Assembly (NCBI GenBank): GCA_963728155.1
Contig: CAVSJF010000006.1
Coordinates: forward strand, 248,001-312,000
DNA length: 64,000 nt
Source: JACVRW01 sp963728155
GTDB lineage: Bacteria; Actinomycetota; Thermoleophilia; Solirubrobacterales; Thermoleophilaceae
Direction of reading: 5' to 3'
A program made the position numbers and the translations under genes. The notes beneath the pieces are model-generated. The model made no database searches. It was not told the DNA's origin and saw only the letters and a program-made list of their open reading frames with translations. Of the stretch, positions 50,211 to 58,647 are shown piece by piece (positions within the stretch are counted from its first letter, which is position 1; the number at the start of each line of letters is the position of its first letter).

Positions 50211-50791
50211 GCGTGGCCGTAGCGGCGCCGCAGGACACGGCGTACCGGGGGCCGGCGGAACCCGGCCTGAGAGAGAGCTGCGTTGACGACGGCGAGGCCG
50301 AGGGCCGAAGCGAGATGGGCGGTGCCTATGGCGTTGATTCGACGCTTGCGCCGTGCGGCGCTCTCGGAGGCGTGCGCGGACACTCGGTCGCCCGTCTCGA
50401 GCGGTACGGCACCACCGGGTTCAGAGCGGGCGAACTGCATGCCCTGCGCCGCAGCAGCGATGCCCGTGACGGCGACGAGCGCCACCGCGCCGTCCTTGGC
50501 CAAGGCCAGGCTGCGCTCCCGGCCCGACAACCCTCGCGGGCGCGCTTCGTCTGCGCGGGCACCGGCCCACCCCCCGACGACCGCTGTGAGCGCGACGAGG
50601 TTGACGGCGCCGTAGCGCCTCCACGCCCGGTTGAGCACCTTTCCTCGCTCACGTTCGTCGCTGATCTCCGCGAGCGCGGGATGCATGGCCACACGCGCGA
50701 AGAGGTTGCCGCCGATGATCGCCCCGAGCCCGATGTCGTGCCCGGCACGGCCGATGCTGGAAAGCGCGTCGCTCTCGATGCCCACCTTCAT
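50207..50791 (-). CDS. Membrane protein of unknown function
   Basis: This 194-residue protein has several hydrophobic helices (GLGAIIGGNLFARVAMHPAL, VNLVALTAVVGGWAGA, GAVALVAVTGIAAAAQGM, IGTAHLASALGLAVVNAAL) and basic loops. I do not recognise the family. It is the first gene of the operon with the F420-dependent oxidoreductase and the epimerase. It starts 17 bases after the end of the manganese catalase gene, so that gene may be co-transcribed. Confidence 0.6.
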   Translation of the reverse strand: MKVGIESDALSSIGRAGHDIGLGAIIGGNLFARVAMHPALAEISDERERGKVLNRAWRRYGAVNLVALTAVVGGWAGARADEARPRGLSGRERSLALAKDGAVALVAVTGIAAAAQGMQFARSEPGGAVPLETGDRVSAHASESAARRKRRINAIGTAHLASALGLAVVNAALSQAGFRRPPVRRVLRRRYGHA

Positions 50792-50807
50792 GGCGTCCGG
50801 CTCGGGC

Positions 50808-51734
50808 CTAGGCCACTTCGGCCGCCGGCTTGTCCGGCAGCCCGGCCTGCTTGCGCAGCTTCTGGGCGATCTCGGCGATCTCCTCCGGTGCGTAGTCCGG
50901 TGCGAACACGGTGGGCTGCGCCGGCAGGTCCCTCGGCGGGACGCCCTCCGGGGCCTCGTCGACCACCTCGAGGTCCTCGCCCGTCTCGGGATGCGGGCCG
51001 TTGAACACGGCCGCGAGCTCCTGATAGTCGCTTGGCGAGAAGCGGTAGAGCTGCAGGTGGAGACCCTTCTTGATGTGCGGCTTGCACTCCTTGATCTTGT
51101 CGGTGGGAATCCGCGGAGCGGGAAACAGCTTCGACAGGTCGGCGCCCGTCAGCTTCTCCACCGCGCGGGCGTAGGCCACCTGGTGCACCCCTCCCCGGAC
51201 CAGCAGGTAACCGGTCAGCGCCCGGGCGGCAGGGTGGTCGCACATCTCGTAGACCTTGAGCTTGCCGTTGCGAGCCCCGGTCTCGAGGAAGAAGTTGTGG
51301 GTCAGGTCCTCGACCAGGTCGCCGGAGGCGAACACGTAGTCGCCGTTCCATGGCTTCCCGTTGGAGTCCTGGCACAGGGCGCCCTGGCCGCCGGCGTTGA
51401 AGTGCTGCGGATTGATTCCCTGGTCCTTGAGACCGGTCATCGAGTTGTTGGGCGCCTTCTTGTTCGCGCTCGCGCCCGTGAGCATGGTGTTGATCGCCGC
51501 TGCCACCAGCTCGATGTGCCCGTACTCCTCAGCGGCGATGTTGGCCACCAGGTCGTAGAACGGCCGCGCCTTCTGGCGGTTGCGGAAGTTGAACGACTGG
51601 AAGGTGTAGTTCATCAGCGTCGACATCTCGCCGAACCGCCCACCCATCAACTCCTGAACAATGCGCGCGCCCGCGGGATCTGGGTCAGACGGCGGGGGAA
51701 GCTCGGCAGCGTGGCGATCGAGACGGAGAATCAT
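50808..51734 (-). CDS. Manganese catalase
   Basis: This 308-residue di-manganese catalase is predicted to dismutate hydrogen peroxide. Metal-ligand-type motifs include QELMGGRFGEMSTLMNYTFQ, NIAAEEYGHIELVAAAINT and the later VYEMCDHPAARALTGYLLVRGGVHQ. The C-terminal region PPRDLPAQPTVFAPDY is typical of the longer bacterial type. The ATG at 51734 (MILRLDRHA) is preceded by a GAGGA site. It is divergent from the glutamine-synthetase-like gene and may lead the operon downstream. Confidence 0.9.
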   Translation of the reverse strand: MILRLDRHAAELPPPSDPDPAGARIVQELMGGRFGEMSTLMNYTFQSFNFRNRQKARPFYDLVANIAAEEYGHIELVAAAINTMLTGASANKKAPNNSMTGLKDQGINPQHFNAGGQGALCQDSNGKPWNGDYVFASGDLVEDLTHNFFLETGARNGKLKVYEMCDHPAARALTGYLLVRGGVHQVAYARAVEKLTGADLSKLFPAPRIPTDKIKECKPHIKKGLHLQLYRFSPSDYQELAAVFNGPHPETGEDLEVVDEAPEGVPPRDLPAQPTVFAPDYAPEEIAEIAQKLRKQAGLPDKPAAEVA

Positions 51735-51865
51735 GGAGTCCTCGGTGGTCGGGTGAGCGCCACCCCTACCCGACAATGGCCCTACGAATAGTCGAAGCGC
51801 CTCAACACCCTCACTCGAGTGTCACACTGGCGCCGATGGGTAGGGTCGTCGCCGAAAGGAGAGAG

Positions 51866-53260
51866 ATGAGCGTGAGCACGCTCGGCGAGGCGCTGGGTGA
51901 GAACGGCCGCCACACGGCCCTACGGGACATAGCCGTCCGCATCCGCGAGGCAGGCGTGAGCCACGTGTACCTGCAGTACACGTCGGTGCCCGGGCGCGTG
52001 ATGGGGAAGGTCGTCCCGGCTACGCACTTCGAGCGGATCGCGGGGAACGGGCTGCCGTGGACTTATCTCTCCGCGGGAGGCTTCACGGTGGACGTGAGTG
52101 GCAACGTCCTCGGGCCGAGCTCCGCCGCCTGCGCCGAGGGCCTGCTCATACCCGACCTCGAAACCTTCCAGGTGCTCCCGTGGGACACGGAGGTCGCCCG
52201 CGTGTTCTGCGACCACTTCCACGACCACGACGATCCCGAGCGCCCAGGCGCGGTGGCCCAGGGGGACTCCAGGGGGAACCTGAAGCGAGCGCACGGCGAG
52301 TTTCAGGCCGAGTTTGGCCTGGCGGTGCAGTCGGGCTGCGAGCCGGAGATGAGCTGGTTTCCCGACGCCGACTCGATCACCGCGTCAATCTCAAAGCTGC
52401 CGCCCCACGTGGGCACGCCGTACCACATCGGCCACATCGAGGAGATTCGGCCGATCCTCAAGCAGGTGACCCGCTACGGCCAGGAGATGGGTCTCGACAT
52501 GATCCAGGCCGACTACGAGGATCCCGGTCAGGTCGAGATGAACTTCCTCTTCGGCCCCTGCGTGGCGACGGCCGACCGCCTCACGACCTTTCGGCAGATT
52601 TGCATCCAGGTGGCGAAGGAGTTCGGCGTGCTCGCGACCTTCATGCCGAAGCCGGTGCCGGGCATCATGGCCAACGGCTGCCACCACCACGTCAGCCTCT
52701 GGCGAGGCGACGAGCCGGCGTTCACGAACGACAACGGACGGGACCTCAACGACGTCGCCCGCTGGGCGATCGGAGGGATCCTCACCCACGCACGCGGAAT
52801 GACGGCGGTGGTGGCGCCGACCGCGAACTCCTACGCGCGCTACTGGGACGTGGGTCAGTTCGCGCCGAGCGTGCCCGTGTGGGGCTATGACCACCGGCAG
52901 TGCCTCGTGCGGGTGCTGGGTGCGCGCCTGGAGTTCCGCGCGCCGGACGCCTGCTGCAACCCCTACCTGACGCACGCGGTGCTGCTCGCCGCGATGCGCG
53001 ACGGCATCGCCAACCGGATCGACCCGGGGGACCCGCACCAGTCGGACGACTTTCCCGATCCGGAGGAAGCGCGCTTCCCGTTGCTGCCGCGCACTCTGGG
53101 CGAGGCGCTCGAGGCCCTCGAGCAGGACGAGGTCGTACGCGCCGCGATGCCCGGCGACCTTTACGACACGTTCGTGTCGATCAAGCGCGACGAGTGGCAG
53201 CGCGCCTGCGGGGCGGTCACCGAGTGGGACCGCGAGACCTACCTGACCTACCTCCCGTGA
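51866..53260 (+). CDS. Glutamine-synthetase-family ligase
   Basis: This 464-residue protein has the GS beta-grasp and catalytic domains: VYLQYTSVPGRVMGKV, CEPEMSWF, QVEMNFLFGP, the ATP/metal segment FMPKPVPGIMANGCHHHVSLW and RLEFRAPDACCNPYL. Many such non-GlnA paralogues are gamma-glutamyl-amine ligases. The ATG at 51866 is preceded by GAAAGGAGA. It is coupled by GTGA to the solute-binding-fold gene and then to the P450, so it may activate or conjugate a compound that the P450 oxidises; that is inference. Confidence 0.83.
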   Translation: MSVSTLGEALGENGRHTALRDIAVRIREAGVSHVYLQYTSVPGRVMGKVVPATHFERIAGNGLPWTYLSAGGFTVDVSGNVLGPSSAACAEGLLIPDLETFQVLPWDTEVARVFCDHFHDHDDPERPGAVAQGDSRGNLKRAHGEFQAEFGLAVQSGCEPEMSWFPDADSITASISKLPPHVGTPYHIGHIEEIRPILKQVTRYGQEMGLDMIQADYEDPGQVEMNFLFGPCVATADRLTTFRQICIQVAKEFGVLATFMPKPVPGIMANGCHHHVSLWRGDEPAFTNDNGRDLNDVARWAIGGILTHARGMTAVVAPTANSYARYWDVGQFAPSVPVWGYDHRQCLVRVLGARLEFRAPDACCNPYLTHAVLLAAMRDGIANRIDPGDPHQSDDFPDPEEARFPLLPRTLGEALEALEQDEVVRAAMPGDLYDTFVSIKRDEWQRACGAVTEWDRETYLTYLP

Positions 53261-53964
53261 GCGCCGACCCGCTTCGTCTCGTCTGCATCGACGCCGACGC
53301 GATGCCGCTCTTCGGCAAGAGCCGCGACGGCGTCCGCGAGGGCTACGAGCCGGCGGCGGCAGCACTGGTCGCCGAGACGCTCGGCCGGCCGCTCGAGTGG
53401 GTGTTCAAGCCATGGGTCGAAATGGTCGACGCCCTTGACGCCGGTGAGGGTGACGCGATCTGGTGCGGCCAGACGATCACCGCGGAGCGTGCCCGCAGGG
53501 TCGGCTTCACGCGTCCCTACGCGGTGTTCGACGAGTCGCTGCTCGTGCGCGCCGGCACCGGGATGCGCTCGCCCGGCGAGCTCGAGGGGAGGCGGATCGG
53601 CGCGATCGCCGGCAGCACGAACATGGCCCTCGCCCAGACGTTCGATGGCGCGGAGCTCGTGCCGTTCGGCGGCGAGAGCGACGACGTGTTCGGCGAGATG
53701 CTCGAGGCGCTCCGGGCGGGCGAGGTCGATGGCGTCGTCGACGACGACGTGGCCTTCCTCGTGCTCGCGGAGGACCCGGACTTCGAGATCGCGTTCACGG
53801 TGCCCACCCGCAACGAGTGGGGCGTCTCGGTGTCGAAGTCTCGCCCAGAAATTCGAGATGAGCTCGACGACGCGCTCGCCGCAGTCATAGAGGACGGTCG
53901 CTTGGCCGAGTGCTGGCAGAGTTGGCTGCCGGGGCTGAACTACCCCTTCGGCGTTCGTGACTGA
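53257..53964 (+). CDS. Cytoplasmic solute-binding (SBP_bac_3-like) fold protein
   Basis: This 235-residue protein has the amino-acid-type periplasmic binding fold, with EGYEPAAAALVAETLGRP, IWCGQTITAERARRVGFTRPYAV (the family's RxxxxFTxPY region), GSTNMALAQTF and GEVDGVVDDD. It has no signal peptide or lipobox and starts directly with the mature domain, so it should stay in the cytoplasm. Such versions may be enzymes (compare cyclohexadienyl dehydratase) or sensors. The GTG start overlaps the preceding stop, and it overlaps the P450 gene by eight bases. Confidence 0.77.
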   Translation: MSADPLRLVCIDADAMPLFGKSRDGVREGYEPAAAALVAETLGRPLEWVFKPWVEMVDALDAGEGDAIWCGQTITAERARRVGFTRPYAVFDESLLVRAGTGMRSPGELEGRRIGAIAGSTNMALAQTFDGAELVPFGGESDDVFGEMLEALRAGEVDGVVDDDVAFLVLAEDPDFEIAFTVPTRNEWGVSVSKSRPEIRDELDDALAAVIEDGRLAECWQSWLPGLNYPFGVRD

Positions 53965-55147
53965 CACCTACTTCAACATCGCGGACCCCTCCTTCGTGAT
54001 CGATTCCGAGGAGGTCCTCCGCGCGCGCGAGGAGAGCTGGTACGTCCGCACCAACTACGGCCTCGCAGTTCTCCGCTACGACGAAGTGGCCGAGCTGCTG
54101 AGGGACCGCCGCCTCAAGCAGGGCAGCGCGGCGTGGCCCGCCCATCACGGCGTCGAGGGGCCCTTCGCGGACTGGTGGTCGAAGGCGCTGCTCAACCTGG
54201 AGGGCGACGACCATGCTCGCCTCCGGCGCCTGCTGAATCCCGTCTTTGCGCCAAAGGCCATCAGCGACATGGCCCCGCGCTTCCGGGCCCTCGGCAACGA
54301 GCTGGTCGATGCCTTCGCCGGCGAGGGGCGCTGCGAGTTCATGAGCCAGTTCTCCGAGCCCTACGCGGCCCGGGTGATCGCGATCCTGCTCGGGATACCG
54401 GAGAGCGAGTGGAGGAAGATCGCCGAATGGGGCACGGACCTCGGGCTGTCGCTGTCGATCGCGATCCGCGAGGAGCTGCCGCGCATCGAAGCCGCGCTCG
54501 AGGGCCTCTACGGCTTCGCGGACGAGCTGATCGCCGACCGCCGCGAAGAGCCCCAGGACGACTTCGTCACCCGGCTCGTCCAGGCCGAGCAGGACGAGGA
54601 CAGATTGAGCCACGACGAGCTACGGGTCTCGCTCGTGCTGCTGATCTTCGGCGGGATGGACACCACCCGGAATCAGATCGGGCTGGCGATGCAGATGTTC
54701 CTCGAGCGGCCCGACGAGTGGCGCCGTCTGGCGGAGGAGCCCGAGCGGGCCGAAGCGGCGGTCGAGGAGGTGATGCGCCTCAGTCCGACTACCACCTGGG
54801 TGACCCGTCAGGCGGTCGAGAGCTTCACCTTCCAGGACCTCGAGATCGAGGAGGGCACCACCCTCCACCTGTTCTCGCAAGCAGCGGGATCCGATCCGCG
54901 CGTGTTCGAGAACCCCGGATTCGACCCCGAGGCCGAGCGCCCGCGCCACTTTGGCTTCGGCGGGGGACGCCACCACTGCATCGGCCACTTCGTGGCGCGC
55001 ATGGACATGAGCGAGGCGCTGGCGCTGCTCGCGCGGCGGCTGCGCGATCCGCGCGTGGACGGCGAGGTGAAGTCGCTGCCCCGGAGCGGCAACACCGGTC
55101 CGATCGAGCTGCCGATCGCGTTCACGGCCATGCCGGCGGAGGACTAG
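53957..55147 (+). CDS. Cytochrome P450
   Basis: This 396-residue soluble class I P450 has the I-helix LIFGGMDTTRNQ, the ExxR in VEEVMRLSP and the heme-Cys loop FGFGGGRHHCIGHFVAR. It hydroxylates or otherwise oxidises an organic substrate with electrons from a ferredoxin partner, none of which is encoded nearby. It is the third gene of the GS-like/binding-fold operon. The TAG stop is one base from the tRNA gene on the other strand. Confidence 0.9.
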   Translation: MTDTYFNIADPSFVIDSEEVLRAREESWYVRTNYGLAVLRYDEVAELLRDRRLKQGSAAWPAHHGVEGPFADWWSKALLNLEGDDHARLRRLLNPVFAPKAISDMAPRFRALGNELVDAFAGEGRCEFMSQFSEPYAARVIAILLGIPESEWRKIAEWGTDLGLSLSIAIREELPRIEAALEGLYGFADELIADRREEPQDDFVTRLVQAEQDEDRLSHDELRVSLVLLIFGGMDTTRNQIGLAMQMFLERPDEWRRLAEEPERAEAAVEEVMRLSPTTTWVTRQAVESFTFQDLEIEEGTTLHLFSQAAGSDPRVFENPGFDPEAERPRHFGFGGGRHHCIGHFVARMDMSEALALLARRLRDPRVDGEVKSLPRSGNTGPIELPIAFTAMPAED

Positions 55148-55148
55148 A

Positions 55149-55221
55149 TGGGCCGGGTAGGGATCGAACCTACGACCTACGGATTATGAGTCCGCTGCTC
55201 TAACCGCTGAGCTACCGGCCC
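55149..55221 (-). tRNA. tRNA with CAT anticodon (tRNA-Ile2 or tRNA-Met)
   Basis: The cloverleaf is visible on the reverse strand. A perfect seven-pair acceptor stem (GGGCCGG with CCGGCCC), a D-arm AGCTCAGCGGTTAGAGC, an anticodon stem CGGA/TCCG with loop CTCATAA and a T-arm GTAGGTTCGATCCCTAC are present. The discriminator is A and CCA is not encoded. The T-arm and anticodon arm look more like the lysidine-modified isoleucine-AUA tRNA, but elongator Met cannot be excluded. Confidence 0.88.
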
Positions 55222-55854
55222 TGGAGCGGCATTGCGCCTTCTCACCCGACCATCGATGTCGACGGATGGTCGATGGCTTTCCGTCCGAGGTCATCCTACG
55301 GCTTCCACCAGGGCCAGCTGAGCCTCTCGTTGGTTGATCTGTGGCCGGGCCTTTGCGACTTCCTGGGCGGCCGAGCCGCGGCGCCCAAAAACCATCCTCC
55401 GCCCGTTCAGCCACTCCCTAACTGCTTCTCCCACTCCACTAACCCCACGCTCGACCGTCTCCCCCTTGCCCGCTCACATGACCTCCTCCTGCTGACTCGG
55501 TGATCCGTCAGGTTCGCCTCGCCCTTGCCGCCGCCCCGCCCCGCCCCGCCCCGCCTCGCGCCCGCCTGGGCGGGGCGGCGGCCTGTAGCGGTCAAGACCG
55601 AAACCGTGAACGCAACCCCGAACACCACAGGTTCCGCACTATGGACGAGACCGTCCTGACCTCGCTTTGGACCACTCCGCGGCGCGACCCCGAGGTAGCG
55701 CGAGAGTGCCGCGTTCACGCGAACTCGAAAGCCACCGGTCTGCGACGCCATCCGCAGCGGAGCGCACACGACGCGCACCAACGAGCACTGATCTGGCCTC
55801 GAACTAGACGGTTACGGTGTAGGTTCTGGCTCACCGGCGACCGAAGGAGGATCC
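55222..55854. other. 633-base intergenic region without a convincing gene
   Basis: No reading frame here has plausible composition or a ribosome binding site. It contains an eight-pair hairpin (55247-55254 with 55265-55272), a C/T-rich stretch, and four CCCCG units at 55534-55553 followed by complementary G-rich bases. Short repetitive open frames occur but look non-coding. Confidence 0.5.
55534..55553 (-). repeat. Four CCCCG units, potential G-quadruplex on the reverse strand
   Basis: CCCCG is repeated four times without interruption. On the reverse strand this gives four runs of four G separated by single C bases, an ideal quadruplex motif. A G-rich inverted complement follows at about 55570-55580. 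Confidence 0.6.
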
Positions 55855-56139
55855 ATGTATGCACGCGTGGTCAGGTTCACGGACGTCGATCCGGATCACC
55901 TGGCAGGGCGTTTGGACGGGATCGAGGCTGAGGGACCGCCCGTGGACATTCCGGCTAAGGGCATCCAGATTCTCCACGACGAGGGCCAGCGCACCGCGGT
56001 CGTGATTCAGCTCTTCGACACGGCCGACGACATGGCGGCAGCGGAGGGCCCCCTGGACGAGATGGACCCGGGGGATACGCCGGGGGCGCGCGCGTCGATC
56101 GACCGCTGCGAGATCAAGGCCGAGCTGGGCACGGGCTAA
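55855..56139 (+). CDS. Small ABM/dimeric alpha-beta-barrel-like protein
   Basis: This 94-residue protein resembles ABM/EthD-type dimeric ferredoxin-fold proteins: ARVVRFTDVDPDHLAGRLDGIE, then GIQILHDEGQRTAVVIQLFDTADDMAAAEG and a final ARASIDRCEIKAEL strand. The function is unknown. A GAAGGAGG ribosome binding site lies just before the ATG. Confidence 0.68.
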   Translation: MYARVVRFTDVDPDHLAGRLDGIEAEGPPVDIPAKGIQILHDEGQRTAVVIQLFDTADDMAAAEGPLDEMDPGDTPGARASIDRCEIKAELGTG

Positions 56140-56365
56140 GCACCGCCGCGCCGCGCGAAGCGCGTGCGCCTGCCGGCACGGAGTGTCGCTTCGCGAATAC
56201 CCCAAGCGAACGCCGGCTCGGGCGCACGCCGCTTGACTAAATGGAGGGCCTCCCCGAGCCAGCATCACTATCGGTTTCCATGCGAGCGAGCAGTCCGAGC
56301 GCCAGTGTTGCTTTGCGCGTGGAGCAGCGGTTGGGTGACGTGGCCGGGCCGGTGCTGCCTTGCTG

Positions 56366-56872
56366 CTAGTCGAGCAGGCGGAAGACCTGCTTGTAGTTGC
56401 CGCTCGGCTGGCGGGTTGTGGTGAGTGTGCCGCGGGCGCCCGCGTAGCGGCCGGTGCCGCCGAGCACGGCGCGCGTGAACGGCTTGCCGACGATGAACCC
56501 GCTGTTGTCGTCGCTGGGATAGGCGCTGAGCCCGCCGGCGACGATCTGGTTGCCGTTGCCGAGCTGAATCGTGAGCTGGCCCGAGACGGTCTCGCGACGG
56601 CCCTTGACCCTGATCGAGGTGTTGGACCCGTGGATGCGACCGATTCGCTTGCCGTTCCGATGGACGGTGCCGGTGTAGACGTAGAGGTCACCGGAACTCT
56701 TTCCGGGAGGTCCGAGGTCCACCACGGTGACCTCGATGTTCTTCGTCGTGACCCGCAGCGTGGTCACGTCGTCGTCCTGTGCGAGGGCGCTTCCAGCGCT
56801 GGAGCCGAGCAGGAGTCCTGTGGCTGTGATCGAGGCGGTCAGCGCACGGCCGGCGAGGCGGGAGCGGGACAT
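56366..56872 (-). CDS. Secreted allene-oxide-cyclase/dirigent-like barrel protein
   Basis: This 168-residue exported protein has a signal peptide SRLAGRALTASITATGLLLG...SALAQ. The mature part shows an eight-strand beta-barrel pattern with GDLYVYTGTVHRNGKRIGRIHG, GNQIVAGGLSAYPSD and AVLGGTGRYAGARGTLTTTRQ, close to the allene oxide cyclase/dirigent barrel fold. Its activity in bacteria is unclear. A GGAGATG ribosome binding site precedes the ATG at 56872. Confidence 0.72.
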   Translation of the reverse strand: MSRSRLAGRALTASITATGLLLGSSAGSALAQDDDVTTLRVTTKNIEVTVVDLGPPGKSSGDLYVYTGTVHRNGKRIGRIHGSNTSIRVKGRRETVSGQLTIQLGNGNQIVAGGLSAYPSDDNSGFIVGKPFTRAVLGGTGRYAGARGTLTTTRQPSGNYKQVFRLLD

Positions 56873-57151
56873 GTCATCTCCAAGGACGGGAACTACGGAC
56901 ACGGCTCCGTATCGGTCGGGTCGCGGGCAGGCTTTAGCCCGCGGACGGGGGCGTTGCCGGCGCGCTGGGAAAGTGCGACTCGACCGAGTAGCGCGATGTC
57001 TCGGAGTCAACGACTCCCTCCTGCCCATACAGACGGGCGGGCCCCGGGAACCGGCGGGCTGCCGTGGCGCCCGGCGCCGCTTTGCGCGACAAGCAGCAGG
57101 GCGCCGACTACGTTCGGACAGGCGTGAAGGGAGAGTGCGGCTCCGGTAGCG

Positions 57152-57655
57152 TCAATCGCTGCCTTCGCCCTCCGATCGGGTCTCCGCGTCCGCGAGGCCG
57201 CGCTCCAGCTCCGCCGCCAGCGCGTCGAGGAGTGAGCCGACACCGTCGGCCCGCCTCGCGGTGGGCTCGTGCCCGTCAAAAAACGCCCCGTGTTCGGTGA
57301 GGCATAGCCGCGTATGCTGGCCGTCAAGCTTCAGCTCAACAGAGGTCAGCGACACTGAGATCCGTGCGTCGTCGAGGAGCATCTCGTACGTGTAGACGAT
57401 CCGTTGGTCTTCGACTATGTCCCAATACAGCGCTTGGTATACGTGGACGGGGCCACCGTGCGGTCCGCCGACGCTGCGCTCGCGGCCGCCGACGCGGAAG
57501 TCGAGTTCGTGTGGCTCGCTCGTCCAGTCCTCCGGACCACTGAACCAGCGGCCCTTCGCCGCGGGGTCGGCCCAGGCCGCGAACACCCGCGCAGGTGATG
57601 CTCGGTAGCGGCGCTCGGCGGAGAAGCTGGCGTGCTCGATCGAGCCAGCGGTCAT
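57152..57655 (-). CDS. SRPBCC (AHSA1-like) protein
   Basis: This 167-residue protein has an AHSA1-type START-like fold: FSAERRYRASPARVFAAWADPAAKGRWF, DFRVGGRE, and LDALAAELERGL at the end. Such proteins are commonly paired with ArsR regulators and may bind small hydrophobic ligands. It overlaps the upstream ArsR gene by ATGA, so the two are one operon under ArsR control. Confidence 0.82.
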   Translation of the reverse strand: MTAGSIEHASFSAERRYRASPARVFAAWADPAAKGRWFSGPEDWTSEPHELDFRVGGRERSVGGPHGGPVHVYQALYWDIVEDQRIVYTYEMLLDDARISVSLTSVELKLDGQHTRLCLTEHGAFFDGHEPTARRADGVGSLLDALAAELERGLADAETRSEGEGSD

Positions 57656-58005
57656 TGGATGCCTCCCGGTCGCGACTCGGGGTCCGACTGGTCGAGGTGC
57701 TCGCCTAGCCGGTCAAGCCGTTGCTCCCATCCCACCTTGCGGTCGTTGATCCAGCGCTCAACCGGCCGAAGCGCGTCTGGCTGTATCCGATAGGTCCGCA
57801 CCCGCCCCACTTTGCGAGACCGAACGAGCCCCCGCCGCTCGAGCAGCCGCAGGTGCTGTAGGACGCTCGGCAGCGACATAGGCAGCGGCTGCGCGAGCTC
57901 GCTAACTGATGCGGGTCCGCGGCTCAACTCCTCGATCATCGTCCGGCGACTGCGGTCGGCGAGCGCAGCAAACACGCCGTCTTCGACTGAGAAACAGTTA
58001 GGCAT
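57652..58005 (-). CDS. ArsR-family repressor
   Basis: This protein of about 117 residues has a winged helix-turn-helix: VFAALADRSRRTMIEELSRGPASVSELAQPLPMSLPSVLQHLRLLERRGLVRSRKVGRVRTYRI. No metal-binding Cys cluster is seen, which fits the metal-independent subgroup coupled to SRPBCC genes. The ATG at 58005 is seven bases after a TATACT box, so the mRNA is likely leaderless. It is divergent from the next gene, 74 bases away. Confidence 0.85.
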   Translation of the reverse strand: MPNCFSVEDGVFAALADRSRRTMIEELSRGPASVSELAQPLPMSLPSVLQHLRLLERRGLVRSRKVGRVRTYRIQPDALRPVERWINDRKVGWEQRLDRLGEHLDQSDPESRPGGIQ

Positions 58006-58012
58006 TAACTTA

Positions 58013-58018
58013 AGTATA
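58013..58018 (-). promoter_or_regulatory. Leaderless -10 box of the ArsR gene (TATACT)
   Basis: TATACT on the reverse strand ends seven bases before the ATG at 58005. Confidence 0.55.
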
Positions 58019-58079
58019 GTGCGGCAACGGACGACCAGAAGTGGCAGCACCCGACCGAACCGACCGCGAAGGAGCGCCC

Positions 58080-58583
58080 ATGACCGACCCCGTCAACCAC
58101 GAGATTGACGATGCCGACGGCGTCAGCCGCGGCATGCCCTCCGGTTCCGCGCCGGGACCCGAGCAGCGGGCCCTGGCGGTCCTCATCGGGAGGTGGATCA
58201 ACCAGGGCACGACGGTCGCGAGCAACGAGACTCCGGCGACGCCGATCACGACGAGCGACGTGTACGACTGGGCCCCGGGCGGCTTCTTCGTCCTCCACTC
58301 CGCGTACGGCCGCATCGGCGAGGTGAGCGTGGGGGGCATAGAGATCATCGGGTACGACCCGACGAGCGGGACGTATCGGTGCCACTTCTTCGACAGCGAG
58401 GGAAGTACAAGCACTCAGGAGATGCGCCTCGGCAACGGTACGGTGACGTGGGAGGGAGACGCCACCCGGTGCGAGTCGACCTTCGAGGACGAGGGCCGGA
58501 CGCTGGTCGCCCACCACCAGCGACTTGACGTGGACGGCGCATGGGTGCCGTCCATGGAGGTCACCCTGCGACGCGTTGACTAG
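58080..58583 (+). CDS. DUF1579-like/lipocalin-type beta-barrel protein
   Basis: This 167-residue protein begins MTDPVNHEIDDADG, then ALAVLIGRWINQGTTVAS, VYDWAPGGFFVLHSAYGRIG, a central YDPTSGTYRCHFFDSEG, and beta strands to the C-terminus. It resembles DUF1579/heme-binding-like barrels with the WAPGGFFVLH core. The function is unknown. An AAGGAG site precedes the ATG. It may be co-regulated with the divergent ArsR operon. Confidence 0.72.
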   Translation: MTDPVNHEIDDADGVSRGMPSGSAPGPEQRALAVLIGRWINQGTTVASNETPATPITTSDVYDWAPGGFFVLHSAYGRIGEVSVGGIEIIGYDPTSGTYRCHFFDSEGSTSTQEMRLGNGTVTWEGDATRCESTFEDEGRTLVAHHQRLDVDGAWVPSMEVTLRRVD

Positions 58584-58647
58584 CCGCCTGACCAGTTACC
58601 GGAGACACAACGATCCCGCCCAACGGCGGACTGAGGACCACTCGACC

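Noticed and set aside
55247..55272. Hairpin near the tRNA as a phage attachment site
   Set aside because: No second copy of the tRNA end, no integrase gene and no shift in gene content nearby.
55273..55503. Open frame of 76 codons after the tRNA
   Set aside because: No ribosome binding site or -10 box, low-complexity Ser/Pro/Leu composition and no family resemblance.
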